Positions 48,570 through 60,609 are shown, counted from the stretch's first letter. The stretch is 64,000 nt of DNA from Syngnathus acus (GCF_901709675.1 NC_051101.1:6902501-6966500); one strand, 5' to 3'. Notes: generated by a model from the letters alone, not told the origin. Translations and numbers: made by a program.

Positions 48570-50131
48570 CTGTGAAAGAAGAGGAAAAAATGCACAATTC
48601 TGTTTTGGCTTTTGCCCTTTTAAAAGATGTTGCAATTCTGCCTTGGTATCACATTTTAGCAGAACACCAATTTTGTATCAAGCAATGAGGCGAAATTGCA
48701 AATAGCTTGCAACGAGTTCAAGATGTACCCTCCTTCTTGCCCGAAGGCAGCGATGATAGGTTTCAGCTCACCCACCACCCTGACGAGGGGGAAAATATAG
48801 GGACGCATCCACAGAAAGGAAAAGTTCTAATTTAAAATATACATATGGTCGAGTTCGCTTTTTTTTTGCTGGTCTTCTTATTTCTTGAATATTGCTTCAG
48901 AGTCGGATGTTTTTTGAGAGATGTTAATGTGTTGAAACAATACTTGTAATTGTAAAAAAAAAAAGGGCGGGGGGAGACTGTCAATGGCAGTAACGATTAC
49001 ACTGAACTCTGTAGAAATAGAATTTGAAGAAATCTTTTTGAATTGCCCTGCTATTATTCCAAATCGGCTTGGAAATGTGGAACTAAAAACGGCCAAAATG
49101 AGGCTAAACACCCTCCCAATTTATTCTCAATGATTTTAACAAGAATTTGATCTTTTACAAAAAATAAGGTTGAACCCGATAGTTGTCAGTTTTTTGGAAT
49201 TTGGGTTTGGTGAAGATTTGTTTACTTCAATTTTTGAGCCTCAATAACTGTGAAACTAATCATACAAAAGAAAGCATATTTTGGAGAATGTTTAAGATGA
49301 CACCAAAGATAGAAGTGATAGAAGTCTTATCTCCAAACCTAGAAGCTCAGCCACTCTTTAAATTTACTATTTAACTTTAACAAGCCAAATTTCCTTAGAC
49401 GATTGAGTTTAAAAAAAAAAAAATGAAACGCATTACACAGGATAGTAATATATTCTGTAGGACGTTTGGAAACAAACTACTTTGTATGCGTGTCATAAAA
49501 CAATGTCAAAACGGGTCAGTTCTAAACTATGCCAAAAGTTAAGTTGTTGTCTCACTGGTTATACGACATTATTATGAAAGGACGATTTGATACACGCAAA
49601 ACCAGGAACAAAACAAGTCATTGAGTGAACTTTGACTGGGATATAAAAAAAATGGGGCGGACTGTTTGAAGAAGCAGCATGCGCCCGTTCCATTCCGTTA
49701 TCCGTCAGCTACCCAAACTAAGAAGAAGTCCTCCAGTTGCAAATACTGTACATCTAGCCAAGAATACGCAGAGTTTCCATGTCGTAACATTTTATGGCAC
49801 AGCTTCCAACCGGAAATCACAACACTGTTGGCTAACTTAACATTCACCAGGAGTTGACATTGGTCAGCTCGTGCTTGGAGGGCAAGTGAAAGGCTCCTTT
49901 AACTTCGACATTAAAACAAACTCGGTACAAAACTGCAATGTTTAGGCGTCGTTTGTTCTTATTGCAGACCCTCCCACTTGGATGTTTATTCTCAATGCCA
50001 AATCTCAAAGTGCTGCCAACTTTAAGATTTGGCTTTTCGTTAGCACATAGCTAGCCGCTAATTGGCGATGGAGCGAAGATGTACACTTCTGGCTGAAATC
50101 GCGATTTTAAAAAGGAGCAGAGCTCACTTAC
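48570..50131 (-). other. fam210a: fam210a 5' intron (inferred)
   Basis: This lies between the acceptor before 48569 and a strong donor 'gtaagtgag' read on the minus strand from 50131. No other gene recognised. The splice link is inferred, with no transcript evidence. Confidence 0.5.
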
Positions 50132-50310
50132 GATTTATGTTACGCGTTGGAGGGCCCGAATGGCACTAATCTTCAATCCTGAACGCCATGTCAACCTGCT
50201 CAGGCACTGTGGCGGTCATGGACCACATTTCTGTCGAGATGAGAATGCACGGCGCACGAGTACTGTTGCACAACCCGCTGTGTATCATGGGTAACGTAGT
50301 TCTCCTTTTG
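50132..50310 (-). promoter_or_regulatory. fam210a: fam210a non-coding first exon and promoter with ZNF143-like site
   Basis: On the minus strand a donor-bounded exon ends at 50132. About 150 bp upstream is 'aactacgttacccatgatac' (plus 50282-50301, reverse complement). This resembles the ZNF143/THAP11 site ACTACAAYTCCCAGMATGC, which is frequent at housekeeping and mitochondrial-gene promoters. The surroundings are GC-richer than the flanks. Confidence 0.45.
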
Positions 50311-51759
50311 AATGCCAACTTGCATCTCTTCAGATTTATAACAAGATGTAGACTCAAAATAATGAATAAAAAGAACATTTTCAAAGTAAATTACAATTAT
50401 TAGACATGTGTTTCCCAGGAGCTCTTTGGGCGTTTATGTGTTGTTTTATCACAACGTCCTGCTTTAAATACGGCCTCTGGGCAGCAGTATAACCTAAGTG
50501 AAGACTGTTTCTCTTTCGTTTCTCCAACATTTCTCAGACCAGAATTGGATTTCTCAAAATTACTAGTTCCGTTTTCTCAAAGATTGTGTGCCCTGTGACT
50601 TCCACAAACGCTGGATGAAAACAAGACAGCCACTTTGATGAAAACTCTGAAGCTAATGTACAATAGATGAAACAGATGGGAAGTGAGGATTCTTTATCTG
50701 ATGTTGTCACAGTCTATCCCTGTATGGAGAACCGAAAGAGCAAAAAATGAATAAACAAATACACCATGATATGTAAAAATCAGCAAAACTGTAAATATGC
50801 TGCTTCACGACTAAACCATCACACACATCATATTTTTCCATCTAATAATTTATGCTCTTAATACCAGAATGTTCAGATTCAGAAAACGTGTCATAACCGA
50901 AAATCTGCTTTGACATGGCTTAACACACAAACAAGATATTGTATTGATACATAGTTACATCACCTGTTATTTGGTTGTTATTTTATCTGTTTAAAGATAC
51001 AGGTAATTATAACTGAAAGCATGTCTTATGAAATGAAAATCCTTGTCATAGTGTGTTCATGATAATTCCAGTCATGTGTGTGCAAATAGACAACACGTCA
51101 TGGGAGTATTTCTTCCAAGTTATGCCTCAACTCAGCTGGAAACAAAGGATTTTCCACTTTGACACAAATGTTCTTTGAAAACAAGGCTTCCTTTTAATTC
51201 CAACCAATCACAAGACACATAGGGAGCAGTTGGATATGGCAACAGTGTTTTAGATAACATTTTCTCTCTCCTCCACATCAATAAGACGGCCCTTCTAACT
51301 ATCAAAAATAATGATTACGAAAAGCACAAATGAAAAGGCAAAGTATGAAGGTGGAATGCATCCCAGTTACACTCCATCTGTTTTGTTTTGTTTTCGGCTT
51401 AAAAATCACAGTCTCAGATGTCATTGATATTTGTCTTTTTTACATTGATGCAGACTGCCCAAGACAATTCAGGAATATTGCTTTAAATTAATATATAAAA
51501 TATTCCCTGTGCAATCGAGTCTGACGACCCCTTTGCCCCCAAGACCCATAATTGATTTTTTGTTAGACGGTCAGTAAACTTAGTTACCCTTGAATATGGA
51601 GAGAGTACTATAATTAAAATCACATGTATCGTTACACACGTCACAATATAATAAACAATCAGTTGTTTACATCTAGCTACTACAGTCCACCGTCAAAAAG
51701 ATGACTGATGACATCACACACACCAAACACACAAGCTCTATCCCGCTTAATAAGCCAAC

Positions 51760-51905
51760 CTTATCTTCTCTGCGCTTCCCTCTGAAACGCTCACTTCCTT
51801 GCAGCCTCATCCTCACGAATCCTTTAGTCTGATGGTCAACAGAGGAACAATTCAGTCAGTGCACTAAGCCATTAAAGACGATTTGAGTCACTTCTGCTGT
51901 ATGAG
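51760..51905 (+). other. mc5r: Candidate non-coding first exon of mc5r
   Basis: The stretch ends 'tatgag|gtgagt', a consensus donor at 51906, and follows a 'tgatgacatcac' CRE-like motif near 51702. An acceptor 'gtctctgtcag' lies just before the mc5r coding exon (exon from 54681). The pairing is inference. Confidence 0.25.
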
Positions 51906-54361
51906 GTGAGTCCATCATCTTTACTCATCAGTGTACTTTAAACAGAATAACTTCTATCATTTTGTCAAAACTGATCTCAATTGTGTGTGTAGGCTAAAAG
52001 ACTTGGGGTATGCAATAATAATAATTCAAATTTTTATCTATCAATTTGTTCACAAATTATTTAAATAACTGCAAAAAATAAGGTTGATCGTTCTTTTGCC
52101 TTTTAACTTACTTTGATATAGGAGCTTCTCATAATACACATGACAACATGGACTGAACATGGATAATGATCCAAATTACAGTACATACTAATCTAGAAGG
52201 ATAGACTCCCACTTTTTGGGCAGAAAAAAAAAAATATATATATATATAGGCTACCTATCAGTCTGCATTGCATAAGCTTGCTTCTTTCATTCCAATCAAA
52301 AAAGACCGGTTGATTGGAACACCAGTAATGTTTCTTCGCTTGTAAAAAAAAGAAACGAAAAGAAAATCAGCTCGGTCCTACTTAGCAACTTGATTGAACA
52401 GTAAATTCAGCAATAAATAAATAAATAAATGGGGGCGGTTAATGCTAACTAGTGTATAGACTAGCAAATAGTGTATGGTTTTTACAGTTATCTAGGTTTT
52501 TAGAGAAAACACACAACAATAATAATAATAATAATAATCTGAGGGTCTCAAAAATGTTGGGGCTCCATGGATTGTCTTAATAGGCTGGCAAGATTGTACT
52601 TAGTTATGTAAGTTCCCTGTAATAAGATCCAAGGACTGTTATGTTAAACAGTCAGCAGTGCTAAATCAATTATGTAAATTTTGAGTAATAATAAATACGT
52701 TGTTAGGCTTTGGATCTAGAGTCCAGCCACAAACAGTTTCTGAATTCTCAAACTGTGACTGTGATTTAGAAAGTCACATTGCTGTGTTTCCTTTGACGTT
52801 TGAAATTCCCCGTTTTGTTTAACAATGTTATTTTGTTAAGAATTCTTTCATCAATATTATTTGACTAATGTACTAATTGCAAAGGAATGAGCTGTCCCTA
52901 ATTAAGCTGTTGTTGCAGATAACCTAATAACCTGTAATTGCATTGCACATTTTCATCTCAGTTTATGAATATCGAAAATCAATTGTATTTTTCAAAACAT
53001 CAGTATAGACAATGAATGTTCCCTGAAAACTGACCAGCAATAAACATTTCTGTCAGGATGCATCACACAATATGAAACAGCTGCCTATAGCAAAACAGTC
53101 CCAAGTGGCATTCCTGCATATAACAATGGAATATGTGTGAAAATGGGGATGTCAAGAAGTCAAGAAAATGTACAGACTTGTCAGTGCAGACAAAGGTTCA
53201 CACTCACATAACCACCCATGGACAATTTAGACAATTCCATATATATGAAGAAAAATACTTTGACAATTCTTTGCATTGGAAAGCACTACGGCACATTAAA
53301 AAACTCTGCAGGATCTACTTTTCAAGTCATGAGTTGAGAGAGTGTTAATTTGCATACAGAGAAGTTCCAAGTATTCATTGATGAGAAACAGGATGAGGAC
53401 ACAAAGTCCCTCTTTTACTGTAACACACCGCAAGGCTTAAGCTTTTTATCTTAACTGATAACTGCTAGATTTAAGTGTTTTTGGACACTGACACTGATTA
53501 AGACAATGTCTTAATTCAACATCTCACTAAGTTTCAGCACAAATGAAACAATCAAGATGAGATAAGTGTATCTGTACATCTTTACCTTCTAACTTTCACT
53601 AGAACATGTCATTTAACATTTCTGAGTAACCATTTTAACTAGGACCTCCATTTTCTCCTCCACAAGGGGCTGGTTTTAACCGTTAAACCACATACTAAAT
53701 GTATAATCACAATGTTCTGTCTGTTCAGAGTTTGGCACAGTTTCAAGATCATGGTTAGATTGACATTTAGTTCACGAAGTTTATCAGTTTTATAAGTGTT
53801 AAGTCTCTCTTTTCAGTAATGAAAGATGCGGACAAGGGCAACGGTAATAGTTTGAACAGTGTGAATGTTTGTGCTATAAAAATATTATTGTAATGCCAGT
53901 AGTTAATGCTTTGGCACCAGTGGAGGAGTCGGGGAGGCTCTTTAAACGCAGCTGGAAGTTTCATTTGTACCATGCTACTGGTTTTTTTTTTGTGTTACAC
54001 TAATTTGAATGTGTCAAATGAGTTAACACGTTTTAACAAGTCGTTAGAAAAAGCACATTGAAAGCCATGGCATTGGGCAGCCTGAAGCTGCATCAAATTG
54101 ATATTTTTATTTATTCATTTCATTTTATTTAGTTTTTATTTATATTTATAACATTGAAAGCAAAGAACAAAACATGATTTCAGACGCAAGCCTTTGTTTA
54201 ACAGAGAAGTAAACTCTTTCTTGCAAATACCTACAGTAAAATAATAATTCGAATCATCAATACAAAGTACGTACTGTCGTAGGATAAGTTGTGACTCTGA
54301 CTGTGCCGCTGCGGCCCGAATCCGCTCTCGTGGCTTTTTCTTCTGAAGCCAGTCATTTGTC

Positions 54362-54437
54362 CTGTATTGTGAAAAAAATCTGTGAAGCAATGAGGCCGTG
54401 AAAGGTGAACCGTGATATAGCGAGGGATTACTGTATT
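54362..54437. mobile_element. MITE-like fragment
   Basis: 'aaccgtgatatagcgaggga' followed by 'ttactgta' is a phrase seen at the ends of an abundant fish non-autonomous DNA transposon. Only part of one end is recognisable. Confidence 0.35.
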
Positions 54438-54741
54438 ACATTTGATTGTTGTCATTTGAAGGATGCATAACTAGTTATGCGTAAAAAGCAATTTGCAGCA
54501 TGCATTCATGGGCCAAATAGAATGTGGAGGGACAAACTGACTTGGTCAAATATAGTTTACTCACATAGCTCAGCAAATGAGTTGGTACTTTAAAATCACT
54601 CACCTGTCTCTTACTTCAGTCTAAAGCAGAGATCATATTGTATCCCCAAATGACACTTTGACATGTACTGTCTCTGTCAGCCTACAATAAAATGCCATCC
54701 TGACTTGCGCGACAGTGGTTTGGACCAGAGCTCCTATAGGG

Positions 54742-54879
54742 ATGAACGTGTCCCTCGGGTCCTCCTACAAAGAGGAGATGTTCTTGGGCAACTCTACAGT
54801 GCCATACACCTCCAACTCCAGCCTGCCAAACACGACCATCAAACCTGTAGCATGTGAGCAAGTTCACATTGCTCTGGAG
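54742..54879 (+). CDS. mc5r: MC5R, coding exon 1 (N-terminal ectodomain)
   Basis: MC5R is a Gs-coupled melanocortin receptor for alpha-MSH and ACTH. It is expressed in exocrine glands, and in fish more widely, including brain, skin and interrenal-related tissue. This exon encodes residues 1-46 with four N-glycosylation sequons (NVS, NST, NSS, NTT), CEQVHIALE and then donor 'gtatct' at 54880. ATG 54742 is the first in-frame ATG, with G at -3. A four-codon uORF (ATG 54692 to TGA 54701-54703) precedes it. The full spliced CDS (138+107+189+571 nt) gives 334 aa. Mammalian MC5R is intronless; the three coding introns here agree with what I recall for pufferfish mc5r. mc5r rather than mc3r/mc4r is favoured by close similarity in TM1-TM3 and by the tandem mc2r. 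Confidence 0.9.
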
Positions 54880-55215
54880 GTATCTAAGTGCCGATCTTGT
54901 TATGTGATATTTTTATGTTTCCACCCAAAAAAGTCTTACGTAACACATGGTATAACTGATAACAATGAAAATCAAATTGTCATTTTGTTTTGTCTGCCAT
55001 GCCAGCAGCATCTGTCAACTCAAAAACATTTAAAGCTCGGTCATAGGCATAGCAGCAGAACTGCACAATTTGCTTTTCCATTAACAAGGCTAATAAAAGC
55101 AACCATAAAGATGTCACATATGAGGGGGGCAATAGCTCATCTGTAGTCATAAATCATAAATCCACTTTGTGAATTTGTTTTTGACACCAACATACTCCAA
55201 TTTGCTCTCTCTTAG

Positions 55216-55322
55216 GTCTTTTTGACCCTGGGGATCATCTCCTTATTAGAGAACATCCTGGTTATTACAACTATAATAAAGAATAAGAATCTTCATTCGC
55301 CCATGTACTTCTTTGTCTGCAG
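55216..55322 (+). CDS. mc5r: MC5R, coding exon 2 (TM1)
   Basis: Residues 47-81 plus two bases. Acceptor 'ctctcttag', donor 'gtaagg'. [15 protein letters not shown] is TM1 with the family E-N motif, and [14 protein letters not shown] is intracellular loop 1 leading into TM2. Confidence 0.93.
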
Positions 55323-55431
55323 GTAAGGGGTTTTATTTATTTTTTAATTTTTTTATTTATACGAGGATGCGTCACTCTAATGAATAGGGCTTTCATCATG
55401 TGATTTCATCATCAATGTGATGGTTTTGCAG

Positions 55432-55620
55432 TTTGGCTGTAGCTGACATGTTAGTGAGCGTGTCCAATGCCTGGGAAGCAGTCGTCATCTACCTGCTCAA
55501 CAATCGACAGCTGGTGGTGGAGGAGCACTTCATCCGACATATGGACAACGTTTTTGATTCCATGATCTGTCTCTCTGTGGTGGCATCAATGTGCAGTCTC
55601 GTGGCTATTGCTGTGGACAG
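55432..55620 (+). CDS. mc5r: MC5R, coding exon 3 (TM2-TM3)
   Basis: Completes Ser82 and encodes residues 83-144 plus two bases of Arg145. LAVADMLVS carries the TM2 Asp, HMDNVFDSM the acidic ligand-binding residues of TM3, and the exon ends AIAVD|R inside the DRY motif. Donor 'gtattt' at 55621. Confidence 0.93.
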
Positions 55621-56291
55621 GTATTTATCATCTGACACTTCCACTTCAGCACACAGAGGAAAATGTGCATGTGTTATAATACACGTCCTTCTATTTCCAT
55701 TATTGTGGCACATTGACTCTCTGGTGCGCCACTCAATTTGTGAGTTTTCGGAGCTGTCACATGTTGAACTTTTTTGCCTTCTAGCCAAAATTTGAATTTG
55801 AACAAGCTTTAGCTAGGTCAAGCATCACTAATGCAGATTCATCCGTTTACTGAACTGGATAAACACAACAGAACACTCGCAAGCAACTACAGAGGGGTAA
55901 AATCGTCTTCAGATGACTGGCTATGGTCCTAATGTCAATCACTAGTTTCAGCTCACATACAGCACTGCAGTTATTGTAACTTTTGGCTTGTCCCAATGTG
56001 TAGTAATTGTCCTTAATGAAACTATTCTTGTTCAATTCTCTTCTGTTGTGTTCTAATAAATACTAATTCTAATTGTTTGGAAATGTAATAATGATGTTTT
56101 TAAACAATAGAATGTTACTTTTCTTAAGAAAATGGTGAGACTACGCTTTGATACGCTTTTGGTCACTATACCACTGTCTCAAAATAAATGCATTTTAATA
56201 ATGATAATAATAATAAAATCCCTCTCCTAATAATAATAATAATAATAATAATAGATATGTATAATAAAGGGCATGCTTTTATTATCTGCAG
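55621..56291 (+). other. mc5r: mc5r intron 3 (inside DRY codon R)
   Basis: A 671-bp GT-AG intron of phase 2 in the Arg codon of DRY. It contains an AAT microsatellite at 56196-56255. Confidence 0.9.
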
Positions 56292-56862
56292 GTATATTAC
56301 CATCTTCTATGCACTGAGATACCACAACATCATGACAGTGAAGCGAGCTGGTTGCATCATTGGGGGAATTTGGACCTTCTGCACAGGCTGCGGGATTCTC
56401 TTTATCATCTACTCCGATACCACCTCTGTCATTATTTGCCTTGTGGCCATGTTCTTCAGCATGCTGCTCATCATGGCATCCCTTTACAGCCACATGTTCA
56501 TGCTGGCGCGTTCACATGTCAAGCGCATCGCTGCGCTGGCTGGTTGCAACACCTTCCATCAGCAGACCAGCATGAAAGGCGCCATCACACTAACCATTCT
56601 CCTGGGGGTCTTCTTCGTCTGCTGGGCTCCTTTCTTCCTCCATTTGATTCTTATGATATCCTGTCCACGGAACCGCTCCTGCGTGTGCTTTATGTCTCAC
56701 TTTAACATGTACCTAATCCTCATCATGTGTAATTCTGTTATTGACCCGTTGATCTATGCCTTCAGGAGTCAGGAAATGAGGAAAACCTTTAAAGAGATAT
56801 TCTGCTGTTTTAACCTAAGGAATTGCTACACCAGCAACTGTGCTCTGACTGGTAAGTGCTGA
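56292..56862 (+). CDS. mc5r: MC5R, coding exon 4 (TM4-TM7, tail)
   Basis: Completes Arg145 and runs to residue 334. It has [15 protein letters not shown] (loop 2), TM5 with [15 protein letters not shown]6 with [12 protein letters not shown]7 with the melanocortin-type DPLIYAF in place of NPxxY, then [12 protein letters not shown] with likely palmitoylated cysteines. The tail ends NCALTGKC and stop. A consensus donor (G|GTAAGTG at 56852) overlaps the last codons, so a further spliced C-terminus is possible. Confidence 0.93.
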
Positions 56863-59115
56863 ACAGTAAGCAGTGGAATGAAATTCTTCACAGGAATATC
56901 AATACATTTATGACACTAGATCCACATGCCTTCATAGGAAAATCAAACTGTTTTCTTAGATGAACTAAAATAGTATAATCCAGTCCACTGGATGACAATA
57001 ATAATGACAAATCAAAATCTGTCTGATTATTTAACTGGATAATGGTTAGATTGGATTACCTAATCTCTTTTTGGTGGGATTGAAATAGGGCAAAATTACT
57101 GCCCAAAAAAATTCCATGTAATGACCACTTGTGTTATTTAAAAAAAAAAATCCAACTGTTGAGATTCAACATATTGAGCCATGGTTTGTGAACCCAAATA
57201 ATATCATGTTAACATAAAAATACATATCTATGTACAGTATTTAGATTTATTAAATGAATCAATTGCTGGCAATACAGTAGAAACCACCATGATCCACAAA
57301 TGTACAAAGGTTGGTATTAATTCTTTTCAATGTTTACAGTGATTTGGATAAATACCGATACTAAATACTGTCACAAGAACCACAGGACATCTGGGGTCAG
57401 ATGTACTGTGCTGTATAAGAGATGGGTTGGTCACCCTCCTTTTGGAAACTGAGAGCTACTTATTGGGTACTGATTAAAGGCTCTCTGTTGTCGAGATGGT
57501 TAATTTTACACTAATACTCTATGGGCTCCAACTGAAATCTTGATTTCCGTGCAGATTCAATCTTGTTTATCGGAAATTTGGCAGACCGCCCTGCATTGCA
57601 ATGCTGTGCCGTCTCACGTATTGATACCATTTTCTTTTACACGCTCCTCGCACACCTGACAATTTGATGATTTTGATCAATTTGATTAACTGCAGGCAGA
57701 CAAATTTGGAGTTCCATGGCGATACGTGGAGCTTCAGATGTATTTTTGGCTCAGAACAATGAAATTGACATTCATTTTGGACACTATCACTAAATTTCAG
57801 AGTAATCTGTGAATAACTAGTTTCCTCTGGAACGTTTTTCATCTGTAACATATATAACCAACAAGAATGTAGAAATAAGAGCTATTAGAAGAATTTTGAC
57901 AAGCTGTGCATTTGGTCCCTGACTTACCCGTCCGTCTTACTCCACTTGTTGACACCCCCGCTATCATGTTGCACTTACAGTAACCATCTGTGTAAAATAA
58001 TTTAACCGTAAACAACTCTGGCATCATCTGGAATAGTTTGGAATCAATATTTGTCTAATAACAGGAGAAAAACATCAAACATTTAAGTCAAATACATCAT
58101 GCAAGTACCCACTCCGTGGCACGGTGTTGCGCAACTGTTGATATCCGATATCTCCAATATCTAATTTGAATGTACCATATCTCTCCTGTCTCCACTTTTG
58201 TTATTGTGTTTTCTGTTTATTGCAGCCTAAGAATCGGTCCTTCATTTTCATTCATACAGGTTATCATTTCATACTGCTGATACCACATTTGTATAAACAC
58301 TGTAAATACCATGTTAAATTTTCAAAACTGTATTTTATCTGATATGATATTGTGTTTTTTCCCTGTGTAACAATGGAAACAAATCTCATGGGTGACAAAA
58401 TTGTTTAGGGAAAATGTTTTTAGCTACAACATAATAACAAAGTAATTGTTCTAGTTCAGTATTCAAATAGTACAAGACAACCTACTTGAGCTTGACATAA
58501 TGTTGCCAACAAAGACACATTGTTATTAGCTGTTACATATTTCATGCATATGGAATTTCACAGATAAACAAAAACACATAATCTATATCATGCTCATTGT
58601 TGAAATAAATGCTTATATTTGTATTTAACTGGATAAAATTTAATGTTTGAACTCAAAGACCCAAGATGTTTTCATTGTTAATAAAAATAAATGTTAAACT
58701 GTTCACAAATCTGCGAGCATTCGTCCGTTGCTGGAATATCCCATCCATCTCAAGTCTGGTGATCAAGATTCCGATTAGGTTGCGCATTGCTTTACTGAGC
58801 TGAAAACGGAATTTCAGATGATGCAGGCTTTAATCACAAGAGCAGTGATTTAGCCTTAAGCAACTACATTAAAATATCCTGATTTAATTACAACATAAAG
58901 TTGACTTTAAAGAAAGTGTGCACGTGAAAGAAAAGGGCAGGAGAAAGCTTCTGGCTGATAATACTGTAAATTGAAATAAAAGGTTAAAACTTTGAAACAG
59001 CACAAATCTAATCAAAGTGCAACTCGGCCTCTCTCTTTGTCCTAATACATGATACATATTTATCATCCATTGGTGAGCGAAATGACATTTTTCAAATTTG
59101 AAAAAGCTGCGCCTC
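56863..59115. other. Convergent intergenic region / 3' UTRs of mc5r and mc2r
   Basis: No coding similarity. The two receptor genes end toward each other, about 2.25 kb stop to stop. AATAAA hexamers on the plus strand near 58603 and 58679-58690 could end mc5r. No repeat family recognised. Confidence 0.5.
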
Positions 59116-59653
59116 TTAGGAACAAAGAAGCATCTTCCGGAACGTATGCCTGAGCTCGGCGCTGCGGAAGGCATAGATAGCAGGGTCGATAAGGGCGTGG
59201 CTCGTTAGCAGCAATAAGTGGAGCTGGAAGAGTGATCTGTAACACTCACAATATGGGTCTGTCGGGCACACTGTCATGATGATGAGGTGAAGGAAAAAAG
59301 GTGCCCAACACACAACAAATGCCCCAAACAGGATGGTTAGTGTTAGGGCTCCTCTCATACTGCTTCCCCACCACCTTAAACGACATTTGTCACCGCCACC
59401 CGAATTCACAGCAGCAATCTTCCTGGCATGATTACGTGCCAGCATGAACATATAAATGTAGAGGAAGCAAATGACGGCAAAGGAGATCAAAAATAGGCAA
59501 ACAAAGCAGATCATGATGAACTTGACGTCGAAGAACCTCACCATGAATATGGCTGACACCCCACATGTTGTCCAGATGATGCCTAAACTGGTCCCTGTGA
59601 GTCGCATTGTCATGATGTTGTGGTATCTAAGTGCATGGAATATAGAGATGTAT
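59116..59653 (-). CDS. mc2r: MC2R (ACTH receptor), coding exon 2 (TM4-TM7)
   Basis: Completes Arg117 and runs to residue 295. Acceptor 'tcattgcag'. [15 protein letters not shown] follows the DRY break. TM5-loop 3 has MFMLARNHARKIAAV, then a Gly/Arg/Trp-rich insert (SGGGDKCRLRWWGSS) not present in mc5r. TM6 has [11 protein letters not shown], extracellular loop 3 CPTDPYCECY, TM7 DPAIYAF, and the tail ends RKMLLCS. The very short tail after the last TM is typical of MC2R. Confidence 0.93.
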
Positions 59654-60259
59654 CTGCAATGACAAGTATTAATGATTAGTATTCTTCTAAAACTGCAATA
59701 CTACCGTTACTTATATACTACTGCTTACTACGTTACTGAATTAATACCTGATCAAGCTTGAATTCTGATCGGGTTGAAAATGTAGTGTTTGAATGTCCTT
59801 GAAGTTCATAGTAAGCCAATATATACAGAATTCCTTAAATAATTAGCTCGATTACTGTTTTGTAAAATCAAGTGCAATGGAACATCCACATGCCCTAGGC
59901 CGAGGTCATACCATTTGGAATTCAACCAATTTTATGGAATTCAAATCAACAAGTCATCATTATGCAATGACATAATTAACAGAATGCGCTTCCAAAACGT
60001 TTTTATTTATATGATTGATAAGTATATAGTCCACTATATTCATAGTGAACTTCTTAGTGATGAGTAGTGAAGGAAGGAATGAAGTATTCCAAACACAACC
60101 TTGTTTTTTTTAGCAGTGTGGATATTAGCATTCACAGTTTTGATTTGACATATGTTTAGATACAAAGAAGAAACAGCTTTGCCATTATTGTCCTGTCGAG
60201 TTGAAATACAAAATGTAATCATTGCGACTGTGTGGCGATCCCAAGATTTATAAACATAC
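59654..60259 (-). other. mc2r: mc2r intron inside DRY motif
   Basis: 606 bp, donor 'gtatgt', acceptor 'tgcag', phase 2 in the DRY Arg codon. This is the same codon and phase as mc5r intron 3. Confidence 0.93.
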
Positions 60260-60609
60260 CGGTCCACGGCAATGGCCAGGAAGCTGAGAATTGAACCCAC
60301 AAAAGACATACAGATCAGTGAGTCAATCACGTCATCAATCTTAGTCTCAGAGGAACCTTGCTTCTCTAGTTGTCCCACATGTGCAAACACAAGCAGGACG
60401 TTCTCACAGGTTTTAGTGAGACTGGCGATGGTGTTGAAGCCCGCCAAGCTGCACATGAAGCAGTACATGGGCGAGTGCAGGTTTCGGTTGTATATGACGG
60501 CCACCACAACCAAGAGATTCTCCATCAGACTGAATACTCCGATAGTGAAGAAAATGGGGAGAGGAACGCTCAACTCTGGGCAGTCTGACTTATTCATTGA
60601 GGTGTTCAT
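60260..60609 (-). CDS. mc2r: MC2R (ACTH receptor), coding exon 1 (N-terminus-TM3)
   Basis: MC2R is the ACTH receptor of adrenal or interrenal cells. It needs the accessory protein MRAP for surface delivery and signals through Gs and cAMP to steroidogenesis (known for the family). ATG 60609 has A at -3. Residues 1-116 plus two bases: a short ectodomain with N-glycosylation sites (NTS, NKS) and the conserved SDCPEL, TM1 FTIGVFSLMENLL, loop 1 NLHSPMYCFMC, TM2 SLAGFNTIASL, and DDVIDSLICMSF in TM3 ending AIAVD|R. TM2 has Asn59 where mc5r and mammalian MC2R have Asp. Spliced with exon 2 it gives 295 aa, near the human length. The exon continues upstream as 5' UTR to a probable acceptor ('ctttctgcag') at 60815-60824. 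Confidence 0.93.

Larger units (their letters stand above)
50311..54680. other. Intergenic between fam210a and mc5r
   Basis: No RNMT-like or other coding exon was recognised. It holds an AATA run (52412-52430), a TA run (52232-52248), an AAT run (52518-52538), a MITE-like fragment (about 54362-54437), and a possible non-coding mc5r exon ending at 51905. Confidence 0.5.
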
